This document shows, in pieces, positions 57,141 to 64,000 of a stretch of 64,000 bases of DNA. The notes under the pieces are model-generated. The model was given only the letters and a program-made list of their open reading frames with translations, was not told where the DNA came from and ran no database searches. Within the stretch, counting starts at the first letter, position 1, and every line of letters starts with the position of its first letter. This stretch comes from Chryseobacterium echinoideorum. GTDB taxonomy: Bacteria; Bacteroidota; Bacteroidia; Flavobacteriales; Weeksellaceae. The position numbers and the translations under genes were made by a program. Where the stretch lies: the NCBI RefSeq assembly GCF_007474535.1, contig NZ_VKNW01000008.1, forward strand, positions 1 to 64,000. The letters are read 5' to 3'.

Positions 57141-57725
57141 ATGGAATACGGCAAATTAAAAAAAATCATCATCAATAGACTCAGGGAAAATCTTCCTGAG
57201 CATCTTTCTTACCACAGCGTAATGCATGTGAAAGACGTAATTGATTCTGTAGAAAAAATTGCAAAAGCAGAGGGCGTTAATGAAGAAGATCTGCTTTTAC
57301 TGAAAACAGCTGCTTTATTTCATGACACCGGGTTTTTGTTCGGATCTAAAAATCACGAAGAAAAATCGTGCGAAATTGCCGAAGAATATCTCTCAGATTA
57401 TGGTTATTCTCAGGCACAAACAGACAAAATAAAAGGAATGATCATGGCGACAAAAATTCCGCAGACACCACACAATCATCTGGAGCAGATTTTAGCTGAT
57501 GCAGATTTGGATTATTTGGGCAGAAATGATTTCTTTGTGATCGGAGATAAATTATTTGAAGAGCTTTCAATGTTTGGGATTGTCAATTCTGAACGGGACT
57601 GGAACCTGTTACAGGAAAAATTCCTGGAAAGTCATCATTATTTTACAGAAACAGCTATCAGTACAAGGAAAGAAAAAAAACAGGAAAACCTGGATATTAT
57701 TAAAACAAAACTAAAAAACAACTAA
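57141..57725 (+). CDS. HD-domain phosphohydrolase
   Basis: The 194-residue protein has a typical HD metal site: H25/H29 in YHSVMHVKDV, H61-D62 in ALFHDTGF, an NHEEKS box near 70 and ADADLDYLG near 126. HD proteins cleave phosphate esters, including cyclic nucleotides. It lies 117 bases after the adenylate cyclase gene and 8 bases before the YitT-family gene, so a cyclic AMP phosphodiesterase role is possible but inferred only from position. Other HD proteins act on nucleotides or (p)ppGpp, and sequence alone does not separate these. Confidence 0.82.
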   Translation: MEYGKLKKIIINRLRENLPEHLSYHSVMHVKDVIDSVEKIAKAEGVNEEDLLLLKTAALFHDTGFLFGSKNHEEKSCEIAEEYLSDYGYSQAQTDKIKGMIMATKIPQTPHNHLEQILADADLDYLGRNDFFVIGDKLFEELSMFGIVNSERDWNLLQEKFLESHHYFTETAISTRKEKKQENLDIIKTKLKNN

Positions 57726-57733
57726 TCATTTTT

Positions 57734-58615
57734 ATGAGCTCAGCCAAAACTAAACATGGTCCGCTGTTTACTTTATCGGATATTATTTATCTCTTTCTGG
57801 GAGTGATTTCTGCAAGTTTTGCTTTAAAATCTTTTCTTGTTCCCAACCATTTTCTGGATGGTGGAGTGACAGGAATTTCACTACTATTATACGAAGTGTA
57901 TGACTGGAATGTGGGTGTGGTTTTATTGGTTTTAAACATTCCATTTATTATTCTTGCTTATTTTCAGATCGGAAAACATTTTGCAATACGCAGCAGTCTT
58001 ACGATTCTACTGATTGCTATTAGCATATACTTCGTACCTTTTCCAGAACTTACACATGACAAGCTTTTGGTTGCCATGTTTGGCGGATTTTTTCTAGGAA
58101 TCGGGATCGGACTTTCCATGAGAGGTGGCGGAACTTTCGATGGGATGGAAGTTCTGGCTTTATTGACATTCAAAAAAAGCAGTTTTAGCATCACAGAAAT
58201 TATTTTGGGAATGAATATTATTATTTTTATCATTGCCGCCGTATTTTTAAAAGTGGAAACTGCTTTGTATGCCATTATGACTTATCTTGTCGCAAGTCAG
58301 ATAACCAAATATGTCATTGAAGGAATTGAAGCTTATACCGGAGTAACGATTGTTTCAGGAAACAGCGAAGAAATCAAAAAAGCTTTGGTTTTAACGATGA
58401 ATAAAGGAATTACGGTTTACAGAGGTGAAAGAGGGTTTATGAAAGAATCTTTTGAGCAGAGTCAGAATGCCGATATTATTTTTACTATTGTCACAAGACT
58501 GGAGGTACGAAAATTACAGAACATTGTTCGTTCCATTGATCCGAAAGCTTTCATTTTTACACAAACTGTAAGGGAACCTCAAGGCGGAATTGTAAAGGAA
58601 ATTGTTAAGCATTAG
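57734..58615 (+). CDS. YitT family membrane protein
   Basis: The 293-residue protein has five or six N-terminal hydrophobic helices with the YitT signature FLVPNHFLDGGVTGISLLLYE near 34-54 and GGTFDGMEVLALL near 134-146. A C-terminal soluble DUF2179 domain follows (about 205-290). The function is unknown; some members are linked to metabolite export. The gene starts 8 bases after the HD gene and is probably in its transcript. Confidence 0.88.
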   Translation: MSSAKTKHGPLFTLSDIIYLFLGVISASFALKSFLVPNHFLDGGVTGISLLLYEVYDWNVGVVLLVLNIPFIILAYFQIGKHFAIRSSLTILLIAISIYFVPFPELTHDKLLVAMFGGFFLGIGIGLSMRGGGTFDGMEVLALLTFKKSSFSITEIILGMNIIIFIIAAVFLKVETALYAIMTYLVASQITKYVIEGIEAYTGVTIVSGNSEEIKKALVLTMNKGITVYRGERGFMKESFEQSQNADIIFTIVTRLEVRKLQNIVRSIDPKAFIFTQTVREPQGGIVKEIVKH

Positions 58616-58718
58616 AGCTTAAATTCTACTTAATTTCAAGCGCAGCAAAACAAAATTTTTGCCTCTTTTTCTTTAAGTTTGAAGATATTAAAATACATTT
58701 GAGCTTTAAAAAAATCTC

Positions 58719-58749
58719 AAAGCCTTATGAATTTCGTTCATAAGGCTTT
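58719..58749 (+). terminator. 13-bp hairpin that ends the YitT gene and abuts the DUF763 promoter
   Basis: AAAGCCTTATGAA (58719-58731) pairs perfectly with TTCATAAGGCTTT (58737-58749) around TTTCG. There is only a short T-run after it, and the -7 element of the next gene begins at its last base. It may act as a terminator, an operator, or both. Confidence 0.65.
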
Positions 58750-58756
58750 AACTTTG
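58749..58756 (+). promoter_or_regulatory. Candidate -7 element of the DUF763 gene
   Basis: TAACTTTG matches TAnnTTTG and begins on the last base of a perfect 13-bp hairpin, 31 bases before the ATG at 58780. The upstream element must lie within the hairpin. Confidence 0.5.
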
Positions 58757-58779
58757 TAGATCCAACAACCAACAATGCA

Positions 58780-59991
58780 ATGAAACGCTCCGGAACCGCT
58801 ACATTACCTCTTCACTATGGCAAAGTACCACCTTGGCTGTATGAGCGCATGTCGATTCTCGGGCTTTCAATTGTAGAAGTCATTCTTGCGGATTACGGAA
58901 AGAACGAAATTCTCAAAAGGCTCGCAGATCCGTTTTGGTTTCAGAGTTTTGGTGCGGTGATGGGTATGGATTGGCATTCCTCAGGAATTACAACTTCTGT
59001 GATGGGCGCTTTGAAGCGAAGTATCAATCCTAACTCTAAAGAACTTGGGATTTATATTTGTGGTGGTAAAGGACGATTTTCAAAAGAAACGCCCAATGAA
59101 CTTTTAGTAATTGCCGATAAAACCGGACTGAATGGAAGTGAATTGGTTCGTGCAAGTAAATTATCTGCAAAAGTTGATAATACGGCAATTCAGGATGGTT
59201 ATCAGCTGTATCTTCATAATTTCATTTTGTCGGATGAAGGGAGCTGGTCGGTTGTTCAGCAGGGAATGAATGATTCAGACGGAACAGCAAGACGTTATCA
59301 TTGGCATTCAGAAAACATGGAATCTTTTGTTGACGAGCCTCACAAAGGAATTCAGGGAATCAATCGTGGGAATATTCTTAATCTTACCGCCAGCGAAGCT
59401 CAGGAAAACCGTAAAGGGATTTTGGAGATTTCGCATACCAATTCAGAAAAAATAATGCGGGATTTTGCCAATCTCATTTTGCCTGCTCACCACGATGTTC
59501 GTGCTTCAGAGGTAGATTTGAAAAAACTGGGAACACTTTTGTATATGACCAGAGAAAATCACCCTGAAAATTTCGAAGAATTATTATTGCTAAAAGGAGT
59601 TGGTCACAGAACTTTACAAAGTCTTGCCTTGGTAAGTGAAGTTATTCATGGTGCTCCTTCAAGATTCAGAGATCCGGCGAGATTTTCTTTTGCACACGGA
59701 GGAAAGGATGGTCATCCGTTCCCGGTTCCTATTACCGTTTATGATGAAACAATTTCAATTTTACAAAAAGGAATTGAAAAATCAAAGCTGGGAAATTCGG
59801 ATAAATTAAAGTCTGTAAATCATTTGCACAAAATAATTTCTGATGCTGAGAAAAATTTCACTCCGGATTTTGATATTAATGATTTAATTGAAGAAGAAAG
59901 GCAAAACTCATGGCGTTTTGGTGGTAAAACTGTGTTTGGTGATGCTGAAAAACCTTCTGACCCAAAACCGATTCAGCTTTCTTTGTTTTAA
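58780..59991 (+). CDS. DUF763 family protein with helix-hairpin-helix and C-terminal beta-clamp motif
   Basis: The opening RSGTATLPLHYGKVPPWLYERM and the middle segment WHSSGITTSVMGALK are characteristic of DUF763, a family best known from archaea and some bacteria and without assigned function. A helix-hairpin-helix-like motif (LLLLKGVGHRTLQSLALV, about 268-285) suggests DNA binding, and HGAPSRFRDPARFSFAHGGKDG near 291-312 is a strongly conserved-looking block. The C-terminus is a proline-rich linker ending exactly in QLSLF (399-403), the consensus pentapeptide that binds the bacterial sliding clamp. This points to DNA replication or repair. The gene is alone between its promoter hairpin and the Crp/Fnr gene. 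Confidence 0.88.
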   Translation: MKRSGTATLPLHYGKVPPWLYERMSILGLSIVEVILADYGKNEILKRLADPFWFQSFGAVMGMDWHSSGITTSVMGALKRSINPNSKELGIYICGGKGRFSKETPNELLVIADKTGLNGSELVRASKLSAKVDNTAIQDGYQLYLHNFILSDEGSWSVVQQGMNDSDGTARRYHWHSENMESFVDEPHKGIQGINRGNILNLTASEAQENRKGILEISHTNSEKIMRDFANLILPAHHDVRASEVDLKKLGTLLYMTRENHPENFEELLLLKGVGHRTLQSLALVSEVIHGAPSRFRDPARFSFAHGGKDGHPFPVPITVYDETISILQKGIEKSKLGNSDKLKSVNHLHKIISDAEKNFTPDFDINDLIEEERQNSWRFGGKTVFGDAEKPSDPKPIQLSLF

Positions 59992-60219
59992 TTTATTCTG
60001 ATATTGAAATCTTTCATTTAATAATAAACTCTCATATAATTGAAAGGTCTCCAATTCTCAATATGAATATTTCTTTTTATTCTCACTAAGGATCCTCCTA
60101 AATATAAAGTTTTAAACTGAATAAATTGACCTGTCAGAACTTTTTACTATTTTGTTGAATGATTACTTTACCAAGTGAAATAAAAATTTTATTTTTAAAG
60201 CTTTTAAAAACATTCACTG

Positions 60220-60810
60220 ATGAGGAATAAAGCCCTAGAAATCTGCTATGATTTCCCGTTTTTCTTAGAAGAAGAGCTTGAAGAGATCTTTCAGGCGCAT
60301 CAAAAAGTAAGTTTTCATAAAGGAGATTTTATTTTACAGGAAGGAAAAACAGCCAACGAGTATTATATTCTGGAAAAAGGTTTAGCTCGTTCTTTTGTAA
60401 ATGATTTCAACGGAAACGAAGTAACAATCAGCTTTTTTGCAGAAAACGAAATTATTATTGAGGTTTCATCACTATTTCAAAGAATTCCGACTCAGGAAAA
60501 TATCATTTGCATTACAGACTGCGAATGCTGGAAATTTGATTTTGACAGTTTTCAGGAACTTTTTCATAAAATTCCTAATCTCAGAGAATGGGGCAGAGCG
60601 TGGATGTCGCAGCAGCTTTTCATCGGGAAACAGCGCTCCGTTGAGATGTTTACGCTTTCAGCTACCAAACGCTATCTCAATCTTTTAAACCAAAAACCTC
60701 AGGTTATTCAGTTTGCTCCTCTGAAGCAGATCGCTTCTTATCTTGGCATTACAGATACTTCTTTAAGCAGAATCCGAAAAGAATTGGTTTCTCATCCCAC
60801 AAAAAACTAA
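60220..60810 (+). CDS. Crp/Fnr family transcriptional regulator
   Basis: The 196-residue protein has an N-terminal cyclic-nucleotide-binding fold (about 15-125, with FHKGDFILQEGKTANEYYILEKGLARSF) and a C-terminal helix-turn-helix (LKQIASYLGITDTSLSRIRKEL near 171-192). The phosphate-binding-cassette residues (G-E-R) of a true CRP are not preserved, so it may bind another ligand or none. It is directly upstream of the DoxX/DinB/VOC run and may control it; that is inference. Confidence 0.88.
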   Translation: MRNKALEICYDFPFFLEEELEEIFQAHQKVSFHKGDFILQEGKTANEYYILEKGLARSFVNDFNGNEVTISFFAENEIIIEVSSLFQRIPTQENIICITDCECWKFDFDSFQELFHKIPNLREWGRAWMSQQLFIGKQRSVEMFTLSATKRYLNLLNQKPQVIQFAPLKQIASYLGITDTSLSRIRKELVSHPTKN

Positions 60811-60838
60811 AACTTGTCTTATGGCAAGTTATTTTTTT
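60811..60838 (+). terminator. Short intrinsic terminator after the Crp/Fnr gene
   Basis: AACTTG (60811-60816) pairs with CAAGTT (60825-60830), followed by A and seven T. The stem is only 6 bp, so it may be leaky. Confidence 0.65.
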
Positions 60839-60921
60839 GGATTAAACTCTAAATTTGATTCAATAAAATACGATTCCTCATAAAATTTTTTATCAATTCA
60901 AATAAATTAATTTATATAACC

Positions 60922-61293
60922 ATGAAAATAGTTAAAACAATTGTATTCGTCATTTTTGGTTTGATGTTTATCAATGCTGGTTTAGATAAATTTTTGCATT
61001 ATATGCCGGTTCCGCCAATGCCTGAAGAACTTCAGAAAATTAATGAAGCAATGACATCTCTCAAATGGATGATCCCATTAGTAGGTTTTATAGAATTGCT
61101 CAGTGGGGTTCTGATTCTATTTCCTAAAACAAGAGCATTGGGCGCAGTAATGATTTTTCCGGTAATGATTGGTATTATTTGTCATAATGCGACTTTTATG
61201 CCTGAAGGATTAATAATTTCAGGAATCTTCTTTTTAATTAATATTTGGATTCTTATTGATAATAAAGACAAAATTAAAACACTAATTAATTAA
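60922..61293 (+). CDS. DoxX-like membrane protein
   Basis: The 123-residue protein has four hydrophobic helices (about 4-20, 48-68, 73-92, 98-115). It shows the DoxX-like pattern GLMFINAGLDKFLHYMP near 13-29 and LVGFIELLSGVLILFP near 53-68. Function is uncertain. It opens a run of small co-oriented genes that follows the Crp/Fnr regulator. Confidence 0.8.
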   Translation: MKIVKTIVFVIFGLMFINAGLDKFLHYMPVPPMPEELQKINEAMTSLKWMIPLVGFIELLSGVLILFPKTRALGAVMIFPVMIGIICHNATFMPEGLIISGIFFLINIWILIDNKDKIKTLIN

Positions 61294-61304
61294 CCGTTAA
61301 TTTT

Positions 61305-61829
61305 ATGGATACATCAAAATCACCAAAATTGAATATCATCATTCCTGCATTTCGTGGTCACAGTCAGAATTTTCTGATGGTTCTTAATGGAATTTCAGAA
61401 GAGGATGCATTGAAAAGAGTGGAAGGAAAAACCAATCACATCATTTGGATGGCTGGAAATTTTCTTGATATGCGTTATGCAATGGGGAGTGTACTTGGTT
61501 TAAATGAAGAGTTTGAATTTAAAGACTTATTCTTTCAAGGCAAAGCTTTGGATGAAAATGTAGACTATCCGACATTGGAACAGCTTAAAAGTAGTTTTCA
61601 TAAGATATCTCCGTTAGTTTACAAAAAGTTATTAGAAGTTCCGGATGAAGATTTAGATAAAGCTTTTCCGATGGGAATGAACATTGATTTTTTTCCTGAA
61701 ACAATACTCAGTTTTATAGGAATGTGTATAGGACGAGAAGATTATCTCTGTGGACAAATCGGGTTAATGCGCAGAATTTTAGGATATGAAGGAATGAAAT
61801 ATGATTTTGATGAAAATATGAAATATTAA
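61305..61829 (+). CDS. DinB family protein lacking most metal-binding histidines
   Basis: The 174-residue helical protein matches the DinB/YfiT fold: NHIIWMAGNFLDMRYAMG near 45-62 and GREDYLCGQIGLMRRILG near 144-161. In active DinB proteins the second block contains two histidines and the first a histidine pair; here only H46 is left, and R, L and C or N replace the others. It therefore probably does not bind the usual metal and may be a non-catalytic relative. It lies 11 bases after the DoxX gene. Confidence 0.8.
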   Translation: MDTSKSPKLNIIIPAFRGHSQNFLMVLNGISEEDALKRVEGKTNHIIWMAGNFLDMRYAMGSVLGLNEEFEFKDLFFQGKALDENVDYPTLEQLKSSFHKISPLVYKKLLEVPDEDLDKAFPMGMNIDFFPETILSFIGMCIGREDYLCGQIGLMRRILGYEGMKYDFDENMKY

Positions 61830-61894
61830 AACAAACCATAACTATAAATACTGCTGGTATTGAATAAAAATGTTAACATTTAAAAATAAAAATC

Positions 61895-62326
61895 ATGGCT
61901 AAATTAAACCCTTACTTAAATTTTGATGGAAAAGCGGAAGAAGCTTTCAATTTTTACAAATCTGTTTTCGGCGGCGAGTTTGCAGGAGAAATTCACAAAA
62001 TGGGAAATGCTCCCGGAACTGAAAATTTATCTGATGAAGAAAAAAACAGAGTGATGCATATTGCACTTCCAATCGGCAATGATCTTTTGATGGCATCGGA
62101 TATTGTTCCGGCTTTCGGACAGACATTGAATGTAGGAAACAACAATTATGTTTCTGTTTTTCCGGAATCCAGAGAAGAAGCAGAGTTGCTTTTTAAAGGT
62201 CTTTCTGAAGGCGGAAATATAGAAATGCCTCTTGAAGATCAGTTTTGGGGAGATTATTTCGGGAGTTTTCAGGATAAATACGGAGTGCATTGGATGATTA
62301 ATTATAACGAAGAATACACAAAATAG
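61895..62326 (+). CDS. VOC family protein (PhnB-like)
   Basis: The 143-residue product opens with NPYLNFDGKAEEAFNFYKSVFGGEF, includes VMHIALPIGNDLLMASD near 50-66 and ends with FWGDYFGSFQDKYGVHWMINY. These are the marks of PhnB/YjdN-like VOC proteins. It is clearly paralogous to the gene at 35603. Substrate unknown. Confidence 0.88.
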   Translation: MAKLNPYLNFDGKAEEAFNFYKSVFGGEFAGEIHKMGNAPGTENLSDEEKNRVMHIALPIGNDLLMASDIVPAFGQTLNVGNNNYVSVFPESREEAELLFKGLSEGGNIEMPLEDQFWGDYFGSFQDKYGVHWMINYNEEYTK

Positions 62327-62481
62327 TCCTACCTTTATTAAATTATACTGCGTTGGAAGCGTGAATGTAACTGTTACTTTCTATTTTTACAATTCTCTGT
62401 AATTAATTCTAATAAAAAAACATGAGTTAATAATTACAATAGGATGTGTGGAAAACGTAAATTCAAATAAAAAATAATATT

Positions 62482-62895
62482 ATGGAACCTATAAAAATAG
62501 AGATTACTATTTTAGCTCCCGTTGAAAAAGTCTGGAATTATTATAATGATCCGCAGCATATCAAGCAGTGGAATTTTGCACACGAATCATGGGAATGTCC
62601 AAGTTCAGAAAACGATCTTCGTGTGGGAGGAAAGTTTAAACACAGAATGGAAGCAAAAGATAAAAGTTTCGGATTTGATTTTGAAGGAACTTATGACGAA
62701 GTTGTTTTGAATCAAAGAATTAAATATCATCTTGAAGATGGAAGAAAGGTTGACATCATTTTCGATGAAGTTGATAACAATACAACAAATGTTGAGATAA
62801 CTTTTGATCCTGAAAACCAAAATTCTGCAGAAATGCAGCGGGAAGGTTGGTATTCTATACTGGATAATTTCCACAAGCATGTAGAAAACAATTAG
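62482..62895 (+). CDS. SRPBCC domain protein (AHSA1/START-like)
   Basis: This 137-residue protein has the SRPBCC hydrophobic-pocket fold: an opening strand (IKIEITILAPVEKVWNYYNDPQHIKQWNFA, the typical V-W-x-x-x-x-D-P-x-x-I-x-x-W pattern), several beta strands, and a long C-terminal helix starting at MQREGWYSILDNFHKHV. Such proteins bind lipids or small hydrophobic molecules. It precedes the HhH gene. Confidence 0.85.
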   Translation: MEPIKIEITILAPVEKVWNYYNDPQHIKQWNFAHESWECPSSENDLRVGGKFKHRMEAKDKSFGFDFEGTYDEVVLNQRIKYHLEDGRKVDIIFDEVDNNTTNVEITFDPENQNSAEMQREGWYSILDNFHKHVENN

Positions 62896-62927
62896 CAATT
62901 TCTTCTCACATGATCAATTTGGTAATC

Positions 62928-63161
62928 ATGGCAAAGAGTTTACGACCGTTTTCACAAGCGGGTCAACAGCAACAGGATTTGTTCTTGAAGGGGCTTATCG
63001 CAGCTCCTGCAAGACGTGCTTTAGCAAATGAGAAAATAGATTCACTGGAAAAGCTTTCAAGATATTCAGAAAAAGAAATTATGCAGCTTCATGGGTTCGG
63101 AAAAAATGCTATGCAAAAACTGAAAGCTCATATGCGCGAAAATCATATCTATTTTAAATAG
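62928..63161 (+). CDS. Small RNA polymerase alpha-CTD-like / helix-hairpin-helix protein
   Basis: The 77-residue protein contains IAAPARRALANEKIDSLEKLSRYSEKEIMQLHGFGKNAMQKLKAHM, the same pattern as the RNA polymerase alpha-subunit C-terminal domain (two helix-hairpin-helix-like motifs). It is likely a stand-alone DNA-binding domain. I chose the ATG at 62928 (MAKSLRP); an ATG at 62910 would add six residues. Function is unknown. Confidence 0.78.
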   Translation: MAKSLRPFSQAGQQQQDLFLKGLIAAPARRALANEKIDSLEKLSRYSEKEIMQLHGFGKNAMQKLKAHMRENHIYFK

Positions 63162-63231
63162 CTCATACATTTATTTTAATGATGAAATGTTTTTAAAATC
63201 ATAATAACACTATTTTCAAACTAAAAATAAT

Positions 63232-64000
63232 ATGAACAATAATATTTTCCCATGCCTATGGTACGATGGTGATGCGAAAAAATCTGCAGATTTTTACTGT
63301 ACAATATTTGACGGAAAAATTACTGCAGATACACCTATGGTAATCAATATAGAGCTTTTTGGTCAAAAATTTATGTTGTTGAATGGCGGACCACATTTTA
63401 CAAAAAATGCTTCGGTTTCATTCATGATTATGTGTCAGACGGAAGATGAGGTTCAGAGATATTGGGATGAGCTGGTTGTTGACGGAATAGTTTTAATGGA
63501 AGTAGGTGAGTACCCTTGGAGTAAAAAATATGGCTGGGTTCGTGACAGATTTGGTGTAACATGGCAGATTTATCTGGACGAAAACGAAGATGTGGAGCAG
63601 AAAATTATTCCGACATTGATGTTTATCCATCAGAATAATGGCAAAGCGATGAAAGCGATGGAATTTTACACAAAAATTTTTCCTGATTCCAAAATTGGAA
63701 ATATTCTGAAATATGGAGACGGAGTAGGGAATGAAACTCATGAAATTCCTGAAAATGTGCAGCACGCTCACTTTGAAATAGACGGATATACTTTGTTTTG
63801 TATGGATAATTCTTATGACCATCAGTTTGATTTTAATGAAGGAATTTCCATGGTTGTGATGACAGATAATCAGGAGCAGACAGATTATTTCTGGAATAGC
63901 TTGATAAGCAATGGAGGCAGAGAAAGTATGTGCGGATGGCTGAAAGACCACTTCGGATTCAGTTGGCAGATTGTTCCTAAAAGATTGATAGAATTGATGA
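63232..64000 (+). CDS. VOC family protein with two PhnB-like domains (runs off the window)
   Basis: The frame is open from the ATG at 63232 to the window end (256 codons, no stop). It begins NNIFPCLWYDGDAKKSADFYCTIF and contains two repeats of the PhnB/3-demethylubiquinone methyltransferase-like pattern: the first ends in WVRDRFGVTWQIY (about residues 100-112) and the second in KDHFGFSWQIV (about 239-249). Two-domain members of this family are usual in this group. The C-terminus is missing here because of the window boundary. Confidence 0.85.
   Translation, partial: MNNNIFPCLWYDGDAKKSADFYCTIFDGKITADTPMVINIELFGQKFMLLNGGPHFTKNASVSFMIMCQTEDEVQRYWDELVVDGIVLMEVGEYPWSKKYGWVRDRFGVTWQIYLDENEDVEQKIIPTLMFIHQNNGKAMKAMEFYTKIFPDSKIGNILKYGDGVGNETHEIPENVQHAHFEIDGYTLFCMDNSYDHQFDFNEGISMVVMTDNQEQTDYFWNSLISNGGRESMCGWLKDHFGFSWQIVPKRLIELM

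Overview
The window is about 35% G+C, densely coded and mostly plus-strand. It looks like chromosomal DNA of a Flavobacteriia member close to Chryseobacterium (Weeksellaceae). The support is: two secreted proteins with type IX secretion (T9SS) C-terminal sorting domains; a PorT/SprT-like gene beside menG; gldF-gldG; a monomeric NADP isocitrate dehydrogenase; a CCC-motif membrane protein; repeated Bacteroidetes-type -7 promoter elements (TAnnTTTG); few Shine-Dalgarno sequences; and several TTG/GTG starts. I see no insertion sequence, prophage, CRISPR array, tRNA or rRNA.

Layout. 0-6 kb: topoisomerase IV (parE, a small membrane protein, parC) followed by a rhomboid protease. 6-13 kb: a hotdog thioesterase, dnaA, a low-molecular-weight phosphotyrosine phosphatase, an RsmI-like methylase, an eRF1-like small protein, a membrane metallophosphoesterase and a stand-alone KAS III enzyme. 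13-19 kb: a menG/porT operon, a coiled-coil gene plus zapA, a 6S-type RNA directly after zapA, rny, prfB (apparently without the programmed frameshift) and a DedA protein. 19-27 kb: an esterase lipoprotein, a DUF808 protein and a very long dnaE carrying its own N-terminal proofreading exonuclease. 27-34 kb: two large repetitive T9SS substrates. 34-49 kb: small stress or detoxification-type proteins, a bestrophin, glutaminyl cyclase, deoxynucleoside kinase, HemJ-like, GldF/GldG, cytidine deaminase, an old yellow enzyme, small membrane proteins, a RelE/ParE-type toxin-antitoxin pair and a di-haem peroxidase. 49-54.5 kb: a DbpA-like helicase, thioesterase, holin-fold protein, isocitrate dehydrogenase and thiol peroxidase. 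54.5-58.6 kb: a decayed gene remnant, then a membrane adenylate cyclase followed by an HD-domain phosphohydrolase and a YitT-family protein. 58.7-64 kb: a DUF763 protein ending in a beta-clamp-binding motif, a Crp/Fnr regulator, and a run of DoxX, DinB, VOC, SRPBCC and helix-hairpin-helix genes that continues past the window end.

The most interesting points are: (1) the DUF763 protein, which has a helix-hairpin-helix and ends exactly in QLSLF, the bacterial sliding-clamp binding pentapeptide; (2) the adenylate cyclase/HD-hydrolase neighbourhood, a possible cyclic-nucleotide make-and-break pair; (3) the exonuclease-DnaE fusion with an eroded PHP domain; (4) the 6S-like RNA beside zapA; (5) the 789-bp modular duplication in the large T9SS protein; and (6) a frameshifted gene remnant at about 54.7 kb. 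Family assignments come from reading motifs by eye; no database search was run.
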